Shown here in pieces: positions 22,905-35,286 of a stretch of 64,000 nt of DNA. The position numbers and the translations under genes were made by a program. Origin of the DNA: Blakeslea trispora (taxonomy: Eukaryota > Mucoromycota > Mucoromycetes > Mucorales > Choanephoraceae); assembly GCA_025331445.1 (NCBI GenBank), contig JAIWNE010000044.1, forward strand, positions 62,001-126,000, in the 5' to 3' direction. The notes under the pieces are model-generated. The model ran no database searches. It saw only the letters and a program-made list of their open reading frames with translations, and had not been told where the DNA came from. Every line of letters starts with the position of its first letter. Position 1 is the first letter of the stretch.

Positions 22905-24353
22905 CTAAAACATAGCAGAGGCAGAGGCAGAGACCATAGAAGCTTCAGAGGCGGATTCCATAGAGACTTCAGAGGCGGATTCCATAGAGACTTCAGAGGC
23001 AGATTCCATAGAGACTTCGGAGGCAGATTCCATAGAGACTTCGGAGGCAGATTCCATAGAGGCTTCGGAGGCAGAGGCTTCTTGACGCTTGTTCAAGTAG
23101 ACAACCTCAATGATTTCAACCATGGGAGCATCAGCTTCAGAGATCTCAGATGCTTCAGGGTAAACAACGTACATAGGGGCACCTGAGAGAGAGAAGTCAG
23201 CAGCTTCAGCAATAGCAGCCATGGAAACTTCAGAGACAGAAGACATGGAGGCGTCGGAGACAGACTCAGCAGAGACTTCGGAGGCAGATTCCATAGAGAC
23301 TTCGGAGGCAGATTCCATAGAGACTTCGGAGGCAGATTCCATAGAGACTTCGGAGGCAGATTCCATAGAGACTTCGGAGGCAGATTCCATAGAGACTTCG
23401 GAGGCGGAAGCTTCTTGACGCTTGTGCAACTTTCGTTCCCAAGGAGCAACTGAGACAGAAGCCATGGAAGCAGAAGCAGACATAGAGGCTTGTTGGCGGA
23501 ATGCGTGGTGGTAAATAGGGGTGAATGCAGAAGCAGAAACTTGATCAAGGAAAGCAATATCAGCGAAGCTAGCATCAGGTTCGTAGTTGGTGTTTTCGCT
23601 TTCTTCTTCAACATCAGCTTCTTCGTCTGCATCAGCTTCGACTTCAATTTCAGCCTCGGCCTCGGCCTCTTCGTCAACATCAGCTTCTTCTTCAACTTCG
23701 GCTTCTTCATCAGCATCTTCTTCAATTTCTTGACGCTTGAAGTTTCTACGTTCCCAAGGAGCCAAGGATACATCAGAAGCAGAAGCAAACTCAATGGCAG
23801 ATGCTTCAGAGACAGACATTTCAGAGGCAGAGGCAGAGACGGAGGCTTCGGCACGTCTTTGCAAGGAAACTTCAGAGGCAGAGGCAGAGGCAGCAGAGGC
23901 AGAAGCGGCAGCCAATTTCAAGAGAGAAAGGTGAGAGGGAGTGTGAGGAGCGGCTCTCTTTTGCATAGAAACAGAAGCAGAGGCCATAGGAGCGTAGGCA
24001 GAGGCAGAGGCAGAGGCAGAGATAGCAGCTTTATTGTACACAGCTCTTCCGGCACGCTTTTCAAATGAAGGCATACTGGCAGACATGCTGACTGAAGCAC
24101 TAACTGAAGCACTGACAGCATCAGCAACAGATGCAAAGTCGTCACTCATTTCGGCAGCAAAAATAATTTTCTTGATGTAGTCAAAGAAGTTACGCTTTTC
24201 CATAGAAACTTGACTATCAGCGGAGAGAGAAGCGACATCAATGGCAGAGGCAGAGACTGAAGCAGAAGCGGAAGCAGATAATTCTTGAGCAAAGACAGCT
24301 TGTGTCAAAGCAATGGATGCAGCAATAGCAAGAGAGAAACGCATTTTAATCAC
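22905..24353 (-). CDS. Secreted repetitive kexin-processed peptide precursor
   Basis: A 482-aa frame (or 479 from the second Met at 24,344, which begins a good signal peptide MRFSLAIAASIALTQAVFA). The body is cut by dibasic sites that follow a short preface: MEKR (54), FEKR (100), MQKR (133), LQRR (167), WERRNFKR (207), LHKR and LNKR. Blocks between them are Ser/Ala-rich, one is highly acidic (after residue 207), and two contain exact 8-residue repeats of the type ASEVSMES (five and four perfect copies). Three released peptides would start with Gln, which can cyclise to pyroglutamate. The plan resembles fungal KEX2-processed repeat proteins (pheromone precursors, Ustilago Rep1). Function is unknown. 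A GTAAGC...CTCTAG pair (24,433-24,361) may mark a 5' UTR intron. Confidence 0.75.
   Translation of the reverse strand: MIKMRFSLAIAASIALTQAVFAQELSASASASVSASAIDVASLSADSQVSMEKRNFFDYIKKIIFAAEMSDDFASVADAVSASVSASVSMSASMPSFEKRAGRAVYNKAAISASASASAYAPMASASVSMQKRAAPHTPSHLSLLKLAAASASAASASASEVSLQRRAEASVSASASEMSVSEASAIEFASASDVSLAPWERRNFKRQEIEEDADEEAEVEEEADVDEEAEAEAEIEVEADADEEADVEEESENTNYEPDASFADIAFLDQVSASAFTPIYHHAFRQQASMSASASMASVSVAPWERKLHKRQEASASEVSMESASEVSMESASEVSMESASEVSMESASEVSMESASEVSAESVSDASMSSVSEVSMAAIAEAADFSLSGAPMYVVYPEASEISEADAPMVEIIEVVYLNKRQEASASEASMESASEVSMESASEVSMESASEVSMESASEVSMESASEASMVSASASAMF
22915..23085 (-). repeat. 24-bp coding minisatellite, distal array
   Basis: About seven tandem units of a 24-bp repeat (GAGGCAGATTCCATAGAGAC and variants on plus) near the 3' end of the precursor gene. 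Each unit encodes ASEVSMES. Units vary at one or two bases, mainly GCGG/GCAG and CAG/CGG. Confidence 0.8.
23268..23412 (-). repeat. 24-bp coding minisatellite, proximal array
   Basis: A second array of the same 24-bp repeat, about six units with five encoding the identical octapeptide. It sits directly after a KR site and shows fewer variants than the distal array. Confidence 0.8.
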
Positions 24354-26477
24354 TGATGTCTAGAGAAGAGAAATAGGCTATATTTTTTTTTAGAGCAAGA
24401 CACAGTCGTATTTAAACATTTTTTTTTCTGCTTACTGGCTTTTGAAGAATTTGACAGCAACTTTGGTCGTCAAGAGCAGTTAGAATTTCAACAAACAGTG
24501 ATAAGCACCGAAAAAGGTTATGCTTATTTTTGTCTACTTCCGTGAGGAACGTCATGACAGATTGGTTGCTAATTCCGCATTCTTCTGTATATAAATTTAA
24601 TTGTGCACCAGATTTTGAGATGGAATTCTCCAACTCGATTTGTTAAGCTCTTTGATTGTGTTTTTAATTTTTTAACTTTTTGTAAAGCAAAGCAAAACAA
24701 AAAAAAGCTGATAATTGAAAAAAGTCGAATTTGGATCGACTATTGAACAGGAACGAAAATAGAATTGCTTGAGGTAAGAAAGAAAAACAGAGATAAGCAT
24801 TGAAGGTCAAATTTCGAATTAACGATTATTACTTCAAATTGATTTATAAAAATGTTGTTTACATTTCTCTTTTTGTACCAAAAAATAAAACAAAATACAA
24901 GTGTGCTTGCTACAGTAATTGATGCTTTGTTGTTCAAGCATACCAATGCTATCTTAAATACTTGCTCATATAAAAAAAGAAAGGACGAATGGAAATTGAT
25001 CAGACTAGTAGTCTATCTGTTCTTGTCAGCAAACAAGTATGTAATTATAGCGCCGAGCAATAGAAAGAAATGTCATGAGCTTTGTATTTATGTTATATTG
25101 TACAAAGCCTATCAATGCTTATACTACATCTGATAAGAGCAATCCATTGAGAAAGACGTCAATTTTACAAGCCTAATGAAGTAGCTACTCTACTATTCTA
25201 TACCGTGACTCGCATTTCGGATAACATAGTCAAGTGTAGACTTTCCTATTCTTTTTCAATTGTATTTTACTGTTCTTTCTGGCATTGTTGACTATTGAAA
25301 TTTGTTGCTTTAGACCGGCAAACATAGTATTGCATATCATACGAAACAACTTGTAGCCCATCCTTTCTTCTTAAGCTTGTTAGACAAACCAAGGAAGTCT
25401 GTACCAACAATCTCATACACTGAATGATATTTGAGCTAACTCGAAGACATAAAAAACATGTAAAAGTTAGCTGATTACAGCAGGGTTTCATCTTCCTTAC
25501 AGATATTCTGAACCGAAAAAAAAGGCCATGCACCTTTACGCTTTGAAACAAAAGGTGGGATTTTAAGAAGAAATCAACCAGCTACAATAAGCAAAACACT
25601 ACTATCATAGTATTCGAATCAGCTCCTAAAGCAGGTTGTATTATCATCTTGATCATCATGATAGCAACATACGTGTTGATTGGAACTACAGAGTTTTGAT
25701 ATAATACCTATATCCTTCTCTTATCGGCAAATGATTATACATGGTCGTGCTGGACATCTCTAGTATCAGTTTATGTCAATGTGCAGATTATCGATACCTT
25801 GTCATATCAAATGGCTTAATGGTTGCAATTTTGCAGATAATCATAGTTACTCTACTACAAATCAACCATTTTTGAGACAGTCCATGAGTGATTGATTTGC
25901 TCAAATTAAATTTTGCGTCTTTCACTGCTTTCTTATTGATAGCTTGCAAATAGCAATAAACACATCTATGTCATTAGATTAATACGTATTATGGTTTTTT
26001 GTGTTTATTTGATGATATGACTATTATCAGCCATCATTCTTACCCTTGCAGTGATTGCGACAGTGAAAATAGTTGAGAGAAAAGAAAAGTAATCATTGAT
26101 CTCAGCAACTAATGTCTTTGTGATTTTTTTCCATTACTTTTGCAGACTCACTAAAGCATTTAATGCTGTAATTTAAATGTGCGCTATATCATGAATGGAC
26201 TTTTGTAAGGATATCATTTGCTGTTTTCTTTTTTTTTTCATCTTGCTTCTCTATATAATTGGTCATCACAAAGAAAAAAGTTCAAGTACTGGCCATTTGT
26301 TCGATACAATCGGTTTCTTGCACAATTCTGACAAACTTGCTGTCCTGTCTTGGTTGAACAGATAAAATACTTTAAACTCCGCCTTTCCCTGAATCTTTTT
26401 TTTTGGTAGTGACGAAATATAGCAATTATCATATTGCATTTTTATTCGGTTTTCTTGAGATAATCAAATAACATAAT
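24354..26477. other. Intergenic between divergent genes
   Basis: About 2.1 kb separating the divergent peptide-precursor and ARPC4 genes, so both promoters should lie here. A TATA-like TATATAAATT is at about 24,589. Frames at 24,412-24,633, 24,852-25,133 and 25,267-25,551 lack motifs. Confidence 0.4.
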
Positions 26478-27350
26478 ATGGTAAGAGAAGCTCCAAACAA
26501 AAAAGAAAACAATATAAATGTTTAAAATAAACCCGGGCCGACATATCTTGTTACTATTGTGCTATTGTTTGGACCAAAGACAGCCTTCAAAAAAAAGATA
26601 CGCGCGCCTGAACAGTATAGTATAAGCTAACCAAGTATATCTCCTTATGTAGTCCAATACGCTCCGTCCATACCTCACAGCTGTTCGCTCGACTTTGACT
26701 GCTGCCTTATGTTTAGAAAACTTTTCTTCTCAAGTTGCTGAACGACACAATACACCTGAAGTTGAATCAGGGTAAATGAGTTTTCGAAAGAAAGAGAGCG
26801 AGCAGATGGTCATTGCATGTTATCTAATCGCCTATCTGCAAACTGTAGCAAATCAAAAGAACTCTTGATGAACCCCCTTGTCATCAGCAGAAATGAGAAC
26901 GAGAAAGTGCTGATTGAGTCTTCTGTTAATTCCATTCGTGTTAGTATTAAGATCAAGCAAGCTGATGACCTTGAGCGCATCTTGTGTCACAAATTTGCTC
27001 GCTTCTTAATGATGAGAGCCGAAAGTTTTGTTATCCTGCGCCGAAAGCCTGTTGAGGTAGGAGCATGCCTTTTTCTCTTTCTTTCTTCTTTTTTTCTAAT
27101 TGATATTCTAGGGCTATGATATCTCTTTCTTAATCACAAATAACAACACCGAGCAAATGTACAAGCACAAGTTGGTCGATTTCATTGTACACTTTATGGA
27201 AGAAGTAGATAAAGAGATTTCTGAAATGAAATTAAGTGTCAACACTCGTGCCAGAACTGTTGCCGAAAGTTACTTGGTTCAGGTAAGATCTCGGGGTTCA
27301 AAGGAGAGAGACTTTTTTTTTTTCTAATGATACTGTTCTAGTTTGCTTAA
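26478..27350 (+). CDS. ARC19: Arp2/3 complex subunit 4 (ARPC4, p20)
   Basis: This is a core subunit that, with ARPC2, holds the Arp2/3 actin-nucleating complex together. Exons: ATG alone at 26478-26480, then 26653-26771, 26849-27056, 27112-27282, and a three-codon last exon 27342-27350. The sum is 170 codons (169 aa), the normal family length. Recognisable blocks are TLRPYL near the start, [49 protein letters not shown] and [10 protein letters not shown], then [19 protein letters not shown]. The one-codon first exon is inferred from ATG followed at once by GTAAGA and from a branch point (GCTAACC) before the TAG at 26,652; a longer first exon is possible. The ending (SYLVQ then FA) is short but normal. 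Confidence 0.93.
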
Positions 27351-29513
27351 AGGGAAAAAGGGAATCATGGTTATCTTTCATATCATTTATGTACAGGATG
27401 TAGTGTAATTGAATAAAAGACGATCAAGAGGAGCTACATTAAAAATATGTGCCTATACAAGCAGGTAAAAGAAGCGTAACTGTGTTGAGAGGAATAAGGG
27501 CAAGGTATTACAAGATTTGAGTATTAGTAAGATATGAGCCAGATCCACTTAATTGCACCCCACTTTTGCTTTTTTCTTAATGATCACAAGACCTGAGTCT
27601 TTGACTATTTGTGTTTGAGTACCAATTGGTATATGACACAAGTAACTATCAAATAATTTGCCTCGAAAACTAATGATGAAACGAATACAAACGAGCGTTG
27701 TTTTTGTTTTTGGCTGCTGAAATAAGTAGAGACGCCACCGAGAAATTGCTCTTACCTTAATATACAATTTATGCACTAACCAGACGAGTTACTTTGTTGG
27801 TTGTAACTTATGATTAGATTTGATTAACTACAAGATACTGAATATCCCTGCATGCTTATATATGCACATGTATGTTTCTTTTTCTGAAGACTATAAAAAA
27901 AAACAGCAAGCCAATTGTATAGAACAACGTTGGGTTATTTTTTTAAAAAAAAGAATGATGGTTGTGTATGGTTACATATGTGTTATCCAACGAGAGAGGG
28001 GGATACTCTATCTGATGACATAATAGAAAGCAAATAGTTATTTTCTCTAAAGCGAGTCAAAGCAAAAGTCTACTTTGATTGTTGGGCAGATAGACAAGAT
28101 AGCTCGATAAGCTAGCTCTCGATGTAGAACTGTATGGTTAAACAGTAATTTCTTTTCAAAGGTTTTGGAAATGATAGAAAACAAGTTATTTTTGTACTTC
28201 AACTTCATTATGTAACACAGTAAGATCTGTTTATTTTCTGTTACCTTCCATAAACCATTTATCTCTCGTTTCTATAATGATTGAGTAGTATATTCTTTCC
28301 TTAACTTTCATATAATGATGCATTGGCCATCATACAGGTATACAAGTTTAACAATAAAGCGTATTTATTTTGTATATATAAAAAGAGAGAGATTAAAATA
28401 AAAATGAAGAAGGCGTATTTTATGGTTTGACAAAAAAAACACACTAAATAGACAAGACAAATAAGCAAACTTTAAGGCATAAGAATAAGATAGTGAAGAT
28501 TCAGCCAAGGAGAACGAAGGTGAATGAGGAAGAAGGGGAAAAAAGGAGGGGGGCAGGAAATCAATGAAGTGAGTGTGATAAATTATTCGGTAACCACAAC
28601 CATTGGATCATCTACATCTAACTTGCATTCATGTTTATCATATCAAGCAACAAGACAGCTATTAAAACTCCGTATGAAAGTCAGAACGGAAACACTGCCC
28701 ATGGCAACCTAGATTATAATGAAAAGCTTTCAAAGTGTATAGGTATGCTGTACAATAAAGAAACAAAAAAAAATAAAGTATACACACTGATCTAACTGAA
28801 TCTTGCTTCCTCCTTTTTCTCCCCCTCCTTTTTATGCATTCGCTTATTACGGTTTTTTTTTGGTGGTAAATCTTGACTATATCAAGTACTATATATCTTG
28901 TTCATTTAATGCAACTAACAACAAGCAAGACTAAGGATAAACGAAAATCCTGCCAGTCCCTCTCTTAGCAAAAGAAAAAGTGTTGTCCTTGTAAATTAAA
29001 ATTGATAATGTTGACGTAGTCATGGTTTGCCAGATGTCATGGAGATAAAGTTGCAAGCTATTTTATTTGTACCTTGTAGACTAATACAAAAAAACTGGCC
29101 TTTTATATTATTTAAAGTTTGGCGATAAAGCGAACTTTTTTAAACAGGCGAAAAAAAAAAGAGAGAGAAACCCAATGGTGTTACCCCGTTGATTCGGTTA
29201 GTTGGAGGGGCGGGAAATTGTCAGTCATATGAGCGGCAAAAAGTTTGTCTCTTTGTAGAAGTTCAGTCGATTGATTGGTCTAAACTAAAAAAAATGTGGG
29301 GTTGGGTGAACTGCTTAATTAGGATGCAATGTGTTTGTGAAACCTTTGGTTTCTTATTATAAAAAGAGCCCTGTTTGCCCTATTTTTTATCATTTTTTTC
29401 TTATTCTTCTGATTCTTATACTTTTTTACTTTTTTTTCCATTTTATTTTATTTTTTTTCGCTGGTACGAACTATTCATTACATAAGAGCCCTTTCAATCC
29501 CTAAGAAGAGAAG
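27351..29513. other. Intergenic between ARPC4 and CSL genes
   Basis: About 2.2 kb. No gene supported. The part before 29,513 looks like a promoter: TATAAAAAG at about 29,357, about 150 nt before the CSL start, then a long T/TTA-rich leader. A GC-rich patch (GGAGGGGCGGGAAATTG) at about 29,205 stands out from the AT-rich surroundings and could bind a factor. Confidence 0.4.
29350..29370 (+). promoter_or_regulatory. TATA box of the CSL gene
   Basis: TTATTATAAAAAGAGCC lies about 150 nt upstream of the ATG at 29,514 and is followed by a pyrimidine-rich stretch, the usual place for transcription initiation in fungi. Confidence 0.4.
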
Positions 29514-32500
29514 ATGTTTATAGCTGAAAATAGAAAGCGAAAGCAACAAGATGATAAACTTTTCAGTTCATCATTGCCCAACACATCATCATGGTCCGAC
29601 TTTATCTATTCTTCCCCATCCTCACCTTCCATGGACAACAACGAGCTCAGCAATCATCATCTTAATTTCGATTCTCTCTTTGAACAACATTCACTTCACT
29701 TTGATCATAATACACTGCATTCAGGCACTAACTCTCGTCGCCATTCAGTCGCTGTGGGTGAAATGGATTATCATTCGTTTGATTTTGCCAAACACGAAAC
29801 AAACACGTTGCCTACGAATGGTAGTGATGCTAATGGTGTCTGGGACGACCTTCAGCGTCTCTTGGCAAGCTCCTCAACTCCACTCTGTTTACCTCACCAA
29901 CAACATCCTGACAGACCCATCCATAGACGCACCATGTCCCTAAGAGAGGATGATCCGCATTATGCTACTCTTTTATCTCCTACATTATCGACTACATCTA
30001 CTTCTACATTCTTCTCCTCAAGTTTTCTTGATGCACTGGTTGCCGAAAATAATAACAATAACAATCCACTTGGCAGAAAGAATAGCGCAGGCGTTGTTGA
30101 TCATGCTTCCGTCGTTTCTAGTGATATATCGTTCTTGGATTCCTCAACATCTGTTACCACACCCAACTTGGATGTCCTTTCTCAACCTGCTGATCTTCTT
30201 AAGTTAGCTGGTGGTAGCTTTGATCAAGCAAACCATACTGTGACTCCTTCTGCTATCACGAATGAAATCCATACGATGGCTGATTGGCTTTTGGAACAAC
30301 AAGAAGTAAAAGAAATGCATACGCAAGCACAAGCACAAAAGAGACAAAGACGTAGCACAAGCTCTCTATCCCCTGCCTCTCCTACACATACCATGGGGTC
30401 TTCACTTTCTTCACTCTCGCCATCTCCTCCTATCACACCTATGCAACCTGCTTCATTAGGATTTGAACCCATCTCATTTCAACAACAACAGCAACAGCAA
30501 CAACAATCACAACAACATAGCCAAGAAGAGGATTGGGATCTCAGTTTATTGGATGCCAATAAAGACATTATTTCTACACGCATGTTGCAAGGCAAAGACA
30601 ATTCTTTGAAACCAATGATTCGGGAATATCTTATTTGCCGTGAACATCAAGATCGTTCTATACCAGTAGCAGGCGAAAGAACAGTGATGGTCTTGACCAG
30701 CAGAGTAGCACAAAAGAGTTATGGTACCGAGAAAAGGTACAACTTTGCATCCCCCTTATAAATGATCTTTGGAATGACGTCTCATTCTCTTTATTTTATT
30801 TTTTTATTTAGATTTTTGTGTCCTCCTCCTACAACTATTTTAAAAGGTGCCAATTGGTGGACAAATGGTTCAGACAAAGCAAGCCATAATTCGTCAGCCG
30901 AACCAACAAAAGCCAACATGTTTCAATCTCAGTCAGTGGTGCTTAGTCCTCCTAAACTAACGATTCATATTTCTGGAGAGGCCATTAACCAGACAGGAGT
31001 CATTGAATGGCAAACTTCCTCTGGTGCTATTGTAGATACAGCCGTTACTTCAACAAACGCTGGCTCTATTTTTGGACGCTGCGTATCAAAACAACTTTAC
31101 ATCAACGACGCAGATGAAAAGAGAAAACGGGTAGAAGTTTTAGCTAAACTTCAATTGGGCAACGGAGTATCATTAGGTACTTTTCCTTCAAAAGGTATTA
31201 AGGTTATTAGTAAGCCAAGCAAAAAGAGACAAAGCATCAAGAATATGGAATGTAAGTCAACTAAAAGTAATGAGTATAATAAGATAACTAATGTGTTACA
31301 TTTTATCACTTTAGTATGTATTCATCATGGTACAACCATCTCTTTGTTTAATCGTATTCGCTCTCAAACTGTTTCAACTAAATATTTGGGAGTCTCAAGT
31401 GGATCATCTGCCACCTCTAACAATAACAATAAATCTAACAGTAATGCCAACGGTACATGCTTTGTTGCCAGAACAGGCTCCTGGGATCCCTTTGTCATTT
31501 GGATAGTAGATACCTCTCGATCACCCGATAACACAAACATGCCACGACCAAACCAACATCACCCAAACAATCCCAATTTCCCCCCTCCTCCCGCCATTGC
31601 ATTACAAACTCCTTCATCTACTCAGCAACCTGTAGCCATCCTATATAATCAACCTGTTGTACTCCAATGTGTAACTACAGGTCTTGTCAGCCCTGTGATG
31701 GTGATTCGCAAGGTAGACAAAGGAAGCATGGTCCTTGGAGGTAACCGTGTTGAAGACTTTTCCGGCAGAACAGGCGGCGAATGTGGTGACGAAACACTAG
31801 GCGATCCTGTATCTCAACTTCATAAGGTTGCCTTTCAGATCGTTCAGGACCCTACCTTTGCTCAACACAACAAGACGGCACGATACCACCCATCCATGCC
31901 TACCAGTGCTAAGCAACCCAGTTACGAAATCCCTCAATCCTGTCATCCTGTCACTTACCTAGCCTGTTTGAATGATGTAGTTGGCATGCACAAGACCAAC
32001 TATAACCGTCATCTTGTGGAGACGTGTCAACAAAGACTCAATGAGCCAAACCATTGGTCGGAACTGATTTCGAATGGTACCGAAAACAAGCTGTTTGAGA
32101 GCATGGATACAAATGACACACCTGCTTCAAGTGCCAACCCTAAGGCTCGCCGTCGCATGAGTTCCATTAGTAGCACTGAAACCAAAGGCCGACGCGGTAG
32201 TTTAGCGGATCGTCGTGGCAGTTCTGTGTCTGATTCGTCAGGACTTGAAGGTGCTTGTTGGACAGAAGATGTTTCTGATGCAGCTGTTTGGACTATTGTT
32301 GGTACTGATTGTGCAAATTATACCTTTTGGACACCTTTTAACAATCCATTCAACCTTGAAGCCTCTCACCACACTGATCCTATCAGTCCCTTCCCAGTGA
32401 TTCATGAATTGATTGCCAAGAAAGACCAATTGACTTTATCGGGCGAACACATTTCTGAAGACATTAGTGTCTGGTTTGGTGATATCAAGGCGTCTAAAAT

Positions 32501-32669
32501 AGAATTCAAATCCAGGGACTCTATTGTTTGTAGCATTCCTGATGCTCAAGAATTGCAAAACAGCCCTACTTTATTGATTGAAGAGGATGGCCTCAAAAAG
32601 AAAATACCATTGCTGTTGGTTCGTGGTGATGGCATTGTTTATAGAACGGACCGATATTATACTTTTTGA
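29514..32669 (+). CDS. CSL (CBF1/Su(H)/LAG-1) family transcription factor
   Basis: Exons 29514-30736, 30812-31251 and 31315-32669 give 1,006 codons (1,005 aa). The first 330 residues are low-complexity (Ser, Asn, His, a Gln run near 325). The DNA-binding Rel-like N-domain starts near 360, with the diagnostic AQKSYGTEKRFLCPPP read exactly across intron 1. The beta-trefoil domain follows, with LCIHHGTTISLFNRIRSQTV across intron 2. A C-terminal Rel/IPT domain runs from about 885 to the end (YTFWTPFN, VWFGD). Large Asn/Pro- and Ser-rich inserts interrupt the trefoil and the linker (near 605-660 and 815-865), as in fungal CSL proteins such as S. pombe Cbf11/Cbf12. Fungi lack Notch, so it acts without that pathway, in adhesion, cell-cycle and lipid control in yeast models. 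The conserved Arg in FNRIRSQ supports DNA binding. Confidence 0.95.
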
Positions 32670-34452
32670 GCTTTATTTTTTTTGTTTTTATGTATATGTT
32701 TTTAGTTTCTTTTTTTAGAATCATCATGCTTTAATAATGTATTTTCTTCCCTAATTTTCCTTAGCTTTATGTGTATTATGTCTTTATTAGAAAAATAAAT
32801 AAATAAATGTTAATATGAAACATAATATAATATACGTGTAAGATGATCGTATCATGTGTAGGTGTTATTAAAATGTGGGGTAATGATATACACTGTCACA
32901 TTTAGCCTATTTGCGAATGGTTGGACAAGGCTGATATAAACAGAAACAAGACCGCGGTTATTCTGATATAGGCTTACTGTACAACAATAAGTCCTATTGG
33001 TACACCAGCTGAACGCTTTCCGTTTATAAGGAAATAATTCGTATAAACGTTATCTGTCATTGAATTTTACTTGTTTGCTTTCTATTACTTTTGATCTGGG
33101 TCTTTCTGTAATAAGGTTTGTATCTATTGATCACTTATCTTTTCGGCTCTGATAATCTTCTACTATCTCTTGGTCCTTTTGTTATCATGAAATAGTCCTA
33201 CTTCTTCTTTAAATCTTGCCTTCCATTTACATGGTATTTCCTTTTTATGCAGTCCTTCTAAAGAAGCGAGAGAAACAAAATCACGTATTTTTCAAAAAAG
33301 AAAAATGAGGATGATGTCAGTTTAAGAGCAAATACCACGTCGAACAAGAAAACAATCTTTCTTTTTAGAAAGTGTACATTTCCTTTTTAGAATAGAAATA
33401 CACCATTTCCGCTAATAGATTGTCTAATAGAGTTACTGCAATAGTAAAGAGATATGGAGATTGTACCTTTAGAAAATAAATGTTCTATCACCATGGCAAC
33501 TTGGAGTTGCTATTTAGTTTGAGAAAGAGTATTTTAACCCTTGAAATGGGATATTGAGTGTGTAGATGTGTTCTTATAGACTTCTTACACTTGCTATCTT
33601 CACGATTCAGTCGTACACAATGTGGATCTAGATTAAATCTCGCCTTTGGTTAAGCAATTATTCACCGAAACCGACTATCAGGTTTTGTTTAGCCGTAATC
33701 AATGTATTACAGCAATTTCTTTTCTTGATACATTATGCAAAGCAGACAATCATGACTCTATTTTACAACCTTAAAAGTGTTTCCTCATTTCATGGAACCC
33801 TACCACCAAATACTCAAGACGTGTTATATTTAGATAATAATTCAATGTGAATATTCTGGGGAGATTGATCGATAACTTGATATAGTGCATTTTCTTTCTA
33901 CCTTTTGGCCTTCCCTTTTTTTGTCTTTGTCTTTAAAGAAATACTACAAATAGCCCTTATGCTCATTCCTATTTGTGTGCAAAAAGGAGAATAAGACTTG
34001 GATTATCCTTAAAACGATTGGCTGCCTAGAATGCTCTACAAGGGGGAAATATTGACAACATCCTGAGCAAGATGAACAATGAAAAAATAAAGTTAAACCT
34101 TGACTCTCTCTTTAACAAGCAGTTCATTGAAATCAAAATATGGAATCAAAGCACTATGAAAGGAGTCATTGATTGACCAACACCTTCCTCTGCCCCCCCC
34201 CTCCCATAAAACCTTTTTTTTTTAGAACTGACTTTGTCCTCATCATATTCCAAAGCAAATGTCTTTTTCACTAGGGCTAAAATTACCCAGCACACATACT
34301 TGACTAGATTGGCAGAAGAAGATCATATTAGACAATCGTCTGACCGGTAAGCAATCGTAAATGCACATACCGCACGCAATCAACATCAAATTCCTTGCCC
34401 CCTTTTGTACTTTGTCATAGTCAACTACGCTCAACTTCCTTGCAACATCATC
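32670..34452. other. Intergenic, 3' of the CSL gene
   Basis: AT-rich, no supported gene. A 70-codon minus-strand frame at 34,243-34,455 begins inside the MITE at its right end and has no motif. A nine- to ten-C run lies near 34,192. Confidence 0.4.
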
Positions 34453-34577
34453 CAACTCTATTTAAGAGTAGGCTATTGAAAATCTTATTCTTTAATAGAA
34501 GATATCCTTACATGGAATTGGTTTTAGACCTTAAATCAAGTAAGCGTTTTCAATAGCCTACCCTTAAATAGAGTCAT
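34453..34577. mobile_element. Short MITE with 28-bp inverted ends
   Basis: ACTCTATTTAAGAGTAGGCT at the left and its inverted match (ACTCTATTTAAGGGTAGGCT inward from the right) continue to about 28 bp each with one mismatch. The centre is about 65 bp, with no coding capacity. The motif TCTATTTAAGGG also occurs inside the element at 14.1-14.3 kb, so the two may belong to related families. Confidence 0.6.
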
Positions 34578-35286
34578 TACTATATAGTTTGATCTTTTTG
34601 ACAAAAAAAAAGAACATTGTATTTATAAGCTTGTCATTATCCTTCTTAGCATTCATTTAATCTTATGCTTATTGTCCTTCTATGATACTTTTTATGAGGC
34701 AGTTGGAGTTTTAGTTAAGCCAATCATCTTTATATAAGCTTTTAAGAGGGACATCAATCATAGACATTGCCTATCTTTTTAAGTCTAATGAATTCTTTTG
34801 TATTTTGATTGTTGTCAGATACAAAAATTTGCTCCATTTTAGGATGGTCTTGGTACTAGAAACAAAGAATAAATTGCAGCTAAAAGCAATTTGTGTGCGA
34901 AAAATAGAAATAAAAACATTCAAGATTGAGCCTAAGCAAGTTTCAGTGTTGCCTCGCTTCTCTTTTGTTTGGTAACAATCCTTGGTTCATCTGAAAGCGA
35001 AAAAGAGAGAGAGAGAGAGAGAGAAAAAAAGATAAGCCAATCATCTTTTCAGTCACTTCAATAAGGAAATATCATTTCTGGCACAAGTTTCCTGGGCCTT
35101 TTTTTTCGACATTGTATAGACTAAACATCTCTACAACAGAGAACTTGGTATCATAGATAGAGTAAAAAGGCACATCCTTTTTTTTTATTATTTATTTATT
35201 TAAAAAATGCGTTAAAAATAGAACAAAATTTATAAAGCTATTTTATAGTCTTTTTTTTTTTTCTTTTTATTTAAAACAGTAACTCT
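34578..35286. other. Upstream region of the dymeclin gene
   Basis: Contains a GA microsatellite at about 35,003-35,027 and T-rich tracts at 35,180-35,270 next to the start, which is typical of a promoter and leader. No gene. Confidence 0.4.

Noticed and set aside
23093..24145. Long frames on both strands across the peptide-precursor gene (up to 253 codons)
   Set aside because: Leu/Pro- or Arg/Gly-rich shadows created by the 24-bp repeat and Ser/Ala codon bias; the 482-codon frame has a signal peptide and ordered processing sites.
24412..24633. 73-codon minus-strand frame upstream of the peptide precursor
   Set aside because: No motif. It ends at a GTAAGC that could splice to the signal-peptide exon, so it is more likely 5' UTR or chance.
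27549..27780. Minus-strand frame with FRGKLFDSYLCHIPIG, reminiscent of RNase H2 subunit C
   Set aside because: Only one short exon-like piece; no N-terminal or C-terminal partner exons could be found on either side.
34243..34455. 70-codon minus-strand frame starting in the 34.5-kb MITE
   Set aside because: No recognisable domain, starts inside a repeat, no splice partners.
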